The notes under the pieces: generated by a model | Told to the model about the DNA's origin: nothing | The model's input: the letters and a program-made list of their open reading frames with translations, nothing else | Databases searched by the model: none | Assembly: GCA_041694255.1 (NCBI GenBank) | Contig: JASMTN010000038.1 | Location: 1-6,011, forward strand | Direction: 5' to 3' | Source: S009-33 sp041694255 | GTDB lineage: Bacteria; Patescibacteriota; Gracilibacteria; Absconditabacterales; Absconditicoccaceae | DNA length: 6,011 nucleotides | Translations under genes and position numbers: made by a program | In this document: positions 1 through 5,460 of the stretch, piece by piece | How the letters are laid out: every line of letters begins with the position of its first letter | How positions within the stretch are numbered: the stretch's first letter is position 1

Positions 1-170
1 ATACTCCTTACCTTGTAAATAATATAGACCTTTGAAAGTGTAATGATTTTGCTTGACATTGAGTTTGATTATCTTGAAAATGAGCTGAATACCTAGCAAA
101 TAAATGACTAAACTATAAACAAATAGTTGAATGGTACTATCCTTGAACAGAGGTAGAAATTTATAAGTAG
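1..170 (+). CDS. SpoIID/LytB-domain protein, C-terminal fragment (UGA=Gly)
   Basis: Only the last 55 residues are in the window, read in the frame beginning at base 3 with TGA as Gly and ending at TAG 168-170. They contain the hallmark end of the SpoIID/LytB fold: GHGVGLS at fragment residues 18-24, then KGAEYLANKG, a Y..IV segment and YYPGTEVEIY, matching the family pattern GHGVGLSQ.GA..MA..G..Y..IL..YYPGT. Family members bind or cleave peptidoglycan glycan strands; SpoIID is a lytic transglycosylase. The catalytic glutamate lies upstream of the window, so activity cannot be judged. All eight glycines are TGA. The canonical Gln after GHGVGLS is Gly here. The stop abuts a heptameric repeat. 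With the M23 gene downstream, it suggests a cell-wall remodelling theme. The family call is firm; the specific role is unknown. Confidence 0.88.
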
Positions 171-209
171 AAAGTAGCAAGTCAAAAGTAGCAAGTTACA
201 AATTGTAAG
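165..209 (+). repeat. Degenerate CAAGNNN heptamer repeat after the SpoIID-like gene
   Basis: The sequence AAGTAGAAAGTAGCAAGT begins over the stop codon and continues as units such as CAAAAGTAG, CAAGTTA and CAAATTG, giving a loose 7-base period. The same wording recurs at 3861-3896, 4000-4070 and 4616-4635. The preceding gene's stop is the first TAG of the array. Function is unknown. It could be a simple-sequence expansion or a gene-end element. Confidence 0.7.
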
Positions 210-224
210 ATAATTATTTATAAA
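196..224 (+). promoter_or_regulatory. Weak sigma-70-like promoter candidate before glyA
   Basis: A TATAAA box at 219-224 matches the -10 consensus at five of six bases. TTACAA at 196-201, inside the repeat, lies 17 bases upstream as a poor -35 (three of six). The spacing is right, but AT-rich sequence produces such boxes by chance. No Shine-Dalgarno sequence follows before the glyA ATG. It would drive glyA and the overlapping genes behind it. Confidence 0.3.
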
Positions 225-249
225 ATATTTAACTAAATAAATACTAAAA

Positions 250-1500
250 ATGTTACAAAAAAATGATCCTACAGTATATAATATAATAGAAAAAGAAACT
301 CAAAGACAAGAAGATGAGATGGAGCTTATAGCTTCTGAAAACTATGCAAGTAAAGATGTACTAGAAGCTGTTGGTAGTATATTTACAAATAAATACTCTG
401 AAGGTTATCCTTGAAAAAGATATTATGCAGGGCAAGAATATGTAGATGAACTTGAAAATCTAGCAATCAAAAGGGCAAAAGAAATTTTTGGTGCAGAGTA
501 TGTAAATGTACAACCACTTTCTGGGTCTCCTGCAAATTTGGCAGTTTACTTAGCAGTTTTAAACCCAGGTGATAAAGTTCTTTGAATGAGTTTAGATCAA
601 TGATGACATCTTTCTCACGGGCATCCTTTAAACTTTTCAGGTAAATTATACAATATCATACCTTATAACCTTAATAAAGAAACTGAAGAACTTGATATGG
701 ATGAGATAGAACAAATTGCTATAAAAGAAAAACCTAAGATGATATTAGCTTGATTTTCTGCTTATTCAAAAGATTTAGATTGGAAAAGATTTAGACAGAT
801 TGCTGATAAAGTTTGAGCTGTATTGATGGCTGATATTGCTCATATTGCTGGTTTGATAGCTTGATGAGTACTTGAAAATCCTGTTCCATATTGTGATATA
901 GTTACAACAACTACTCATAAGACTTTAAGATGACCAAGATGAGCTATCATAATGTCAAAAGAAAAATATGCTAAACAAATAGCAAGAGCAGTTTTCCCTT
1001 GAGTTCAATGATGACCACATGAAAATCTTATAGCTGGTAAGGCAGTAGCTTTTAAAGAAGCTTTAGATCCATCTTTTAAAGAGTATGCTCAACAAGTTGT
1101 TAAAAATGCTCAAACTTTTGCAAACTATCTTATGGACCATAGTTTTAAAGTTGTTTCAAATGGTACAACAAATCATATAGTTTTAGTTGATGTATATAAA
1201 AGTTTATGAGTAACTTGAAAAGAAGCTGAGCAAGCATTGGAAAAAGTATGATTATCTGTAAATAAAAATATGGTTCCTTATGATGAAAGAAAACCGTTAG
1301 ACCCTTCTTGAATAAGACTTTGAACTGCAGCTGTTACAACAAGATGAATGAAAGAAAAAGAGATAGAAGTTATTGCTGATATTTTTATCAAAGCTTTAAA
1401 AAATAAGGATAATGAAAATAAACTAAAAGAACTTAAACAAGAAATATTACATTTATGTAAAAATTTTCCACTTTATAAGCAATATAATATTAATGACTAA
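250..1500 (+). CDS. glyA: Serine hydroxymethyltransferase (UGA=Gly)
   Basis: A 416-residue PLP enzyme of the usual bacterial length. It converts serine and tetrahydrofolate to glycine and 5,10-methylene-THF in the cytoplasm, feeding thymidylate and purine synthesis. Visible motifs are ELIASENYAS near the N-terminus, YSEGYPGKRYYAGQEYVDE, GGHLSHG with Gly118-Gly119 both TGA, MADIAHIAGLIAGG, the PLP-lysine motif TTTTHKTLRGPRGA with Lys224, and FPGVQGGPHENLIAGKAVA. Nineteen of about 30 glycines are TGA, many at invariant sites, which makes this the best proof of code 25 in the window. The substrate-loop segment reads SGSPANLAVY, closer to the eukaryote-like SGSPANFAVY than to the common bacterial SGAQANAAVY. 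The ATG at 250 gives the expected N-terminus; there is no Shine-Dalgarno. It overlaps the next gene by 8 bases, suggesting co-transcription. Confidence 0.97.
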
Positions 1501-1801
1501 ACTTGTAAGGGATAATATACCTGAGATTATAGTTTGAAAATGAGATTTTTGTGATTTTTATATAGCAAAAGATCAAGAATATTCAGAAAAGTTATTTGAT
1601 AAGTTAAAAGAAGAAACTCAAGAAGTTGTAGATTCTAGATCACAAGAAGAGTTGAAAGAGGAATTAGCAGATGTTCTTGAAGTTATAGAAGCCATATGTG
1701 ATGATAATAATATTAATATGAATAACATAAAAGATATAAAGAAACAAAAGAAAGTTAATAACTGATGATTTACTAAAAAAATAATTTTAAAAAACTATTA
1801 A
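1493..1801 (+). CDS. Small MazG-like / PRA-PH-like all-alpha NTP pyrophosphohydrolase
   Basis: A 102-residue protein beginning with the signature KLVRDNIPEII (residues 3-13) of small phosphoribosyl-ATP-pyrophosphohydrolase-like proteins in the MazG superfamily (COG4997-type). The metal-binding acidic pattern is present: EETQE at 40-44 and EELADVLE at 56-63, giving E..E and E..D. A terminal NNGGF.KKI at 89-97 matches the family's RGGF.KRI. Such enzymes hydrolyse nucleoside triphosphates to monophosphate and pyrophosphate and are thought to clear non-canonical nucleotides; substrates are not known. No other his genes are nearby, so a histidine-pathway role is unlikely. All four glycines are TGA and there is no GGN codon. 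Arg6 of the conserved LVRD is AGG, which anchors AGG as Arg. It overlaps glyA by 8 bases and lies 6 bases before the HAD gene. Confidence 0.85.
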
Positions 1802-1807
1802 ACATAA

Positions 1808-2398
1808 ATGAGTAAAATAATATGAGTAGATTTAGATGAAGTTTTAGCAGAATTTGTTGATTATGCACTTGATCATCATGATTATATTGTAAATGGTAAA
1901 ACTATAAAAAGGGAATATATTAAAGATTATTATTTGTATAAACTTGTTGATTTTGATATGACTTTAGAAAATGCTGTTGATTGGTTTCGTAAAGCTATGA
2001 TAGCTGATAATAAAGACCTTCAAGTAAAACCTGTACTTTGAGCTTATGAAGAATTAGAAAAACATAAAAAAATGTGATATACTTTTAAGATAATAACTGC
2101 TAGAAATTGAGATTTGTTTTGAGAATATACTTCTAAGTGGATACAAAAGCACTATCCATGAATTTTTGAAGAAATTATATTTGCAAATCATTTTTCACAA
2201 AAAGAAAAGTCAAAAGCAGATATTTGTAAAGAGCATGATATCTTTCATATGGTAGAGGATAATATGGATTATGCTTTGGATTTAGCACAAAACGGGATAG
2301 AAACTTTCTTACTTGAAAAGCCTTGGAATAAGGAAAGAAAAGAAGAACATAAAAATTTAATTAAAGTAAAGGATTGGAATGAAATTTATTTTGGATAA
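1808..2398 (+). CDS. HAD-superfamily phosphatase, NT5C/COG5663-like nucleotidase
   Basis: A 196-residue HAD hydrolase. Motif I is GVDLDEVLA with the nucleophile Asp8 and acid/base Asp10. Motif II is IITAR with Thr97. Lys136 in EKSKADI is a plausible motif III lysine. Motif IV is VEDN at 149-152. After it come YALDLAQNGIETFLLEKPWN, a segment typical of the 5'(3')-deoxyribonucleotidase-like group. The cap is a short helical insert between motifs I and II. The likely reaction is magnesium-dependent dephosphorylation of a nucleotide or other small phosphate ester; substrate is not shown. Its place next to an NTP pyrophosphohydrolase fits nucleotide housekeeping or salvage. Six of nine glycines are TGA. 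The last residue is a rare GGA Gly before TAA. The window's only CGT codon is at residue 61 (Arg). The 3' end overlaps the next gene by 20 bases. Confidence 0.85.
2368..2373 (+). promoter_or_regulatory. AAAGGA Shine-Dalgarno-like site for the overlapping membrane gene
   Basis: AAAGGA lies 5 bases before the ATG at 2379, inside the end of the HAD gene. It is the only convincing Shine-Dalgarno-like sequence before any start in the window and supports this overlapping start. The other leaders are almost pure A/T. Confidence 0.5.
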
Positions 2399-3080
2399 TC
2401 TTCTTTACAAAGAACTTAAAACTTTTTCAAAAACTAATTGGTGGGTTTATATTATATTTATATTATGTTTGTTTTTAATATGGTATACAAATAAAGGTAA
2501 TATATATGAGGTTGTTTTGGTTTTTATGTTTCATTTTCTATGAGACTTGTTTATAATGATGATGGGGTCTTATCATGCAAGGTGAGACCTTAAAAAGTCT
2601 GCATTTTCTCAGCTTTGATCTTATATAACTTTTGGTGTTATATGACTTTATGCTTGATTGACTTCTTGAAAATGGACTTATTTTATACCTCAAATTTCAT
2701 TTTTATTACCAAATTTAAGATGATTTTTAAAAGATATTAAAGGAAAAACAGTTAATTTTTTAAATTGGAAATTATCTTTAATAGTTTGAATATTTGTTTT
2801 TTTATTGTATTATGCTTTAGGTTTAATATGAAGTTTATGAGAATTTATTCAAATTTTATGATTTGTAATTTTTCCTTTATCTTTGATGATAGATACTAAA
2901 AAAGTTAGATATTTTTTAAGCTTGATAGGTTTGTTTTTTATAACATTTGGTTCAGGTTATGAATTTACAATCTCTTTTATAAGCTGAAATGTAACTTGAG
3001 TTGATATATCTTATACACTTTTACCTTTAACAGTTTTTGTTTTTTTCTTAAAAGATATTAAAAAGTTTGTTTGAAGATAA
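2379..3080 (+). CDS. Hypothetical polytopic membrane protein
   Basis: A 233-residue, very hydrophobic protein that I do not recognise as any named family. After a short N-terminal stretch (MKFILDNLLYKELKTF) there are about seven predicted membrane segments, beginning near residues 21-37 (WWVYIIFILCLFLIWY) and 44-63. A conserved-looking polar motif, FHFLGDLFIMMMGSYHARGD, is near residues 51-70. Charged loops include KDIKGK, and the tail is KDIKKFVGR. His and Asp residues inside the second segment could be functional, but that is a guess. Fourteen of 22 glycines are TGA. It overlaps the HAD gene by 20 bases in another frame and has a good Shine-Dalgarno, so it is probably the last gene of the glyA transcript. 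The reading frame is secure; function is unknown. Confidence 0.8.
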
Positions 3081-3104
3081 GTTTGCTTTTATTTTTAAAA
3101 AATA

Positions 3105-3117
3105 TACAATAATTGTA
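3105..3117. repeat. 13-base palindrome TACAAT-A-ATTGTA
   Basis: A perfect 6-base inverted repeat around one central base, lying in the 63-base gap between the membrane gene and the M23 gene. It sits just upstream of a consensus -10 box. It could be an operator half-site pair, or chance in AT-rich DNA. There is no T-tract arrangement typical of a terminator. Confidence 0.35.
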
Positions 3118-3127
3118 AAATTTAGTT

Positions 3128-3133
3128 TATAAT
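3128..3133 (+). promoter_or_regulatory. Consensus -10 box TATAAT before the M23 gene
   Basis: A perfect TATAAT ends 10 bases before the M23 ATG. Transcription from it would start about 3-4 bases upstream of the ATG, giving a nearly leaderless mRNA, which fits the absence of a Shine-Dalgarno. No good -35 is visible at 17 bases; the palindrome at 3105-3117 occupies that position. Confidence 0.35.
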
Positions 3134-3143
3134 AATATCTTAT

Positions 3144-4622
3144 ATGCTAGTGCCATATTATAAAAATAAGAAAAGTTTAGAAAAAACATATGATAATAAT
3201 GATTATAAATGGATAAACTTAAGTAAATTTACAAGTGTCTTATCTAAGGAAGTTTTAAAAGATTTTGAAGATATAAATTGATTTGACTATACAGAGTTTG
3301 AAAATAAAAATTTTTTAGAAAAATGTTCAAAATATCCACCTATAAATATATATTGAGATGAATTTGTAGAATTTAAAGATTTTTTTATATCTGCAAAGAT
3401 GCTTTTTATGACTTGATTTACTTGTAAATATGGTTATTGGAAAAAGTGAAAATTAAATAAAACATCAAGTTGAAACTTATTTACTCACCATGGTATAGAC
3501 TTAATAATGCCCAAATGAACACCTATACAATCTTTTTCTAAAGGTTATGTAGAATCAGCAGAATATGCAAACTGATATGGCAATTATGTTGTTGTAAAAT
3601 CAAATATAGATTGAGAAAACTTATTTTTCTGTTATGAACACTTAGATACTATAAAAGTAGAAAAATGAGAAGAAGTAAAAAAATGAGATATTGTATGAAC
3701 TTGTTGAAATACCTGAACTTCTTCTTGATATCATCTACATTTTCAAATAGATAAAGATACTTGAACTTTTCATCCATACTGGTCTTCTTGAGAAGATGAT
3801 GTTGAAAAAACTTTAGAAAATTGTATAGATCCTTGGAATTTTCTTAGATGAAAGGAAGATAGTAGAAAGTTACAAGAAACAAGTAACAAGATAAGTGAAA
3901 ATTGAAAGAAAGAAGAGAATAAAGAAGAAGATTTTGATATTATCTGAAAACTTACTAAAGAACTTGAGAAAAAAGAAAAAAGTAATGATATAGTATTTAC
4001 AAGTAGTAACAAGGAGCAAAATACAAGTAGCAAGCAAGATAATAACAAGAAGCAAGTTTCAAGTAATAAGAAAGCTGAAAGTAAAGAAGGAAATTTTATA
4101 GACACTATTTCTCAAGAACTTTCTACTAAGTCTTCAAATTGAGATTATATAGACTTTTTTGTAAATGCCAATATTTTAAAATGAGATAATGGTGATTATA
4201 AACTAAAAGATCCTTTAACAAGATATCAGATAACACTTATTATATACAGACTTTATAAAACTTGATTATTAAAAAAAGTAGATAATGCTAAAACTTGTAA
4301 TATGGACTTTGATGATCTTACTATGAAATTAAAATCAGAATGAGAATTTGCTAAAGCTCTTGATTTTGTAGTGTGTAATGATATTATAACTTGAGATAAA
4401 GATAATTTCTTACCTTGGAATAAACTAACATGAGAGCAGTTTCTAGCTATTATATGAAGATTATTTGCAGGTTTAGAAAATTCAACTTGAAATAATTGGT
4501 ATGAAAGTTATTTTAATTGGGCTGTAAAGAATAAACTTATACAAGACCCTTGGCCTTTTATATGAGATTTTATATCAAGAAAAGAAGTTTTTAAGATTTT
4601 GCATACACTTATACTTAAGTAG
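3144..4622 (+). CDS. M23 (LytM-type) peptidase with repeat-derived linker and SLH-like C-terminus
   Basis: A 492-residue protein in three parts. Residues about 105-205 form an M23 zinc endopeptidase: HHGID with ligands His115 and Asp119, IMPKGTPIQS, YEHL with His166, GDIVGTCGNTGTSSG, and the HLH motif with His197 and ligand His199. All catalytic and metal residues are present, so it should cleave peptidoglycan cross-bridges or stem peptides. Residues about 230-320 are a low-complexity Lys/Glu/Ser/Asn linker encoded largely by the heptamer repeat. Residues about 330-492 hold three SLH-like units: ANILKGD...LTRYQITLIIYRL, DIITGD...LTGEQFLAIIGRL, and a WAVKNKLIQ...ISRKEVFKIL unit, expected to anchor the protein at the surface. 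The N-terminal 100 residues match nothing I know and contain no signal peptide or membrane segment. An in-frame TAG at 3123 rules out an upstream ATG. There are 28 TGA against 7 GGN glycines. The TAG stop lies in a heptamer repeat. Confidence 0.92.
3861..3896 (+). repeat. Heptamer repeat inside the M23 linker, copy A
   Basis: AGTAGAAAGTTACAAG closely resembles AGTAGAAAGTAGCAAG at 167-182, followed by CAAGAAA, CAAGTAA and CAAGATA units. It is read in frame as residues 240-251 of the M23 protein. The TAG trinucleotides present are out of frame. Confidence 0.65.
4000..4070 (+). repeat. Heptamer repeat inside the M23 linker, copy B
   Basis: About 70 bases of CAAG-headed units: CAAGTAGTAA, CAAGGAG, CAAAATA, CAAGTAG, CAAG, CAAGATAATAA, CAAGAAG, CAAGTTT and CAAGTAA. 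They encode the Ser/Asn/Lys/Gln-rich part of the linker (residues about 286-309). Because seven is not a multiple of three, successive units shift frame, so the peptide is not a clean repeat although the DNA is. Confidence 0.7.
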
Positions 4623-4635
4623 CAAGTATCAAGTT
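4616..4635 (+). repeat. Heptamer repeat over the M23 stop codon
   Basis: AAGTAGCAAGTATCAAGTTT spans the end of the M23 gene. Its TAG (4620-4622) is the stop codon, and CAAGTAT plus CAAGTTT follow. The arrangement mirrors the end of the SpoIID-like gene. Confidence 0.65.
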
Positions 4636-4650
4636 TTAAAATAAAAAACT
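4632..4650 (+). terminator. Weak stem-loop AGTTTT/AAAACT after the M23 gene
   Basis: A 6-bp inverted repeat, AGTTTT at 4632-4637 and AAAACT at 4645-4650, encloses a 7-base loop, and T-rich sequence (ATATTTTAAT) follows. The stem has only one G-C pair, so termination would be weak. It is listed because it is the best hairpin in the gap. Confidence 0.2.
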
Positions 4651-4675
4651 ATATTTTAATTTATTAATTATATAT

Positions 4676-5434
4676 ATGAAAAAAATTGCTTGATTAGCCT
4701 TTAAGGTATTTATAATATTTTTTATATTACTTACATTTTTTTTTGCTTATTTATCTTTTTTTCATAAGGAATTACTATTAGATTACTTGAATAAGATAGA
4801 TATTTTAGTTGAAAGTTTATGATATTGGAATTATATAATTATCTTTCTTTTTTGATTTATAGAATCTTTCCCTTTATTGTGAGTTTCAGTTCCTTGACAA
4901 CTTGTACTTATAACTATTGCATGATTTTTAGGTTATGAACATATCTTTATAGCTATGATATTAGCTTTTTTAGGTGCTATATTATGAAATTATGTATGAT
5001 ATATAATGTGAGTTAAGTACTGAAAAAACTTTTTTAAAAAATATTGAAATTGGATAGGTATATGATTAACAGATATAAAATATATTGAAAAATGAATTAA
5101 AAAACACTGATGGTTATTTGTAATATTTTGAAAATTTCATAATCTATTTAGAGCTTTTGTGCCGTTTATAGCTTGAAGTTCATGAATGCATAGTGTGTCA
5201 TTTACTATTGCAAATATTGTAGGTTCTTTTATACGGGCTGTAGCTATGGTGCTACTTTGAGTTTTCTTTGTTGAAAATGCTGAAGTTATATTACAACATA
5301 TATGAAAATTTATTTTATTTTTAGTAATTTTGTTTGCATTATATATTTTTTTCTTTAAAAAGAAAGAGTTGAAAACATATATTAAAGAAAAAGAAAAAGA
5401 AATGGAGGACATGATGAAAGATAAAAGAAGATAA
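4676..5434 (+). CDS. DedA/VTT-family membrane protein (UGA=Gly)
   Basis: A 252-residue membrane protein of the DedA (VTT, SNARE-associated) family, whose members act in membrane homeostasis, often as proton-dependent transporters or lipid flippases/scramblases. There is an N-terminal membrane anchor (residues about 8-28), then the DedA core: FIESFPLLGVSVPGQLVLITIAG (61-83), GAILGNYVGYIMGVKYG (100-116), HGWLFVIFGKFHNLFRAFVP and FIAGSSGM (144-171), then a NIVGSFI.AVAMVLLG segment (180-195) and a final membrane helix at about 211-227. A lysine/glutamate-rich cytoplasmic tail of about 25 residues ends in KDKRR. Compared with family patterns, the usual acidic residue after PG is Gln75, the GD of GDYVGY is Asn105, and the first Arg of the R.......R pair is Lys153; Glu63 and Arg159 are kept. 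Residue 187 is the window's only CGG codon and falls where the family has Trp. Nineteen of 23 glycines are TGA. No Shine-Dalgarno is seen. Confidence 0.88.
5234..5236 (+). other. Lone in-frame CGG codon at a DedA position normally Trp
   Basis: This is residue 187 of the DedA gene. The surrounding segment, N-I-V-G-S-F-I-[CGG]-A-V-A-M-V-L-L-G, aligns without gaps to the family pattern N.IGA.LWA.L.VLLGY, which places the codon on the conserved Trp. Read as Arg, it would put a charge in a membrane helix. Confidence 0.5.
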
Positions 5435-5460
5435 AATTTATTTTGATTAAATATATAATC

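Noticed and set aside
1483..1488. TATAAT before the MazG-like gene
   Set aside because: It lies in the glyA coding sequence (codons CAA TAT AAT ATT), only a few bases before an overlapping ATG; co-transcription with glyA is simpler.
250..1500. UGA read as tryptophan (code 4) or selenocysteine
   Set aside because: TGA aligns to invariant Gly in SHMT and SpoIID, TGG is used normally for Trp (for example PWN in the HAD protein), and over 100 TGA codons cannot be Sec sites.
4000..4070. CRISPR-like or tRNA-like repeat structure
   Set aside because: The units are 7 bases, degenerate, without spacers, and lie in frame inside a coding sequence. No cloverleaf is visible.
3770..4105. 111-residue minus-strand ORF rich in Leu, Ser and Phe, and an overlapping 61-residue ORF at 3870-4055
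   Set aside because: Both are antisense shadows of the M23 linker. The Ser/Leu/Phe bias is the complement of the AAG/CAAG/GAA-rich repeat, and the plus strand carries a convincing domain-matched gene.
5137..5412. 91-residue minus-strand ORF
   Set aside because: It lies entirely antisense to the well-matched DedA gene and has no recognisable motif.
250..5434. Many short broken genes (pseudogenes) under the standard code
   Set aside because: The only interruptions are TGA, they fall on conserved glycines, and no frameshifts or in-frame TAA/TAG occur. Recoding explains everything.
5454..5459. TATAAT as a -10 box for the PH-like gene
   Set aside because: It ends one base before the ATG, so transcription would begin inside the gene. 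It is probably just AT-rich leader.
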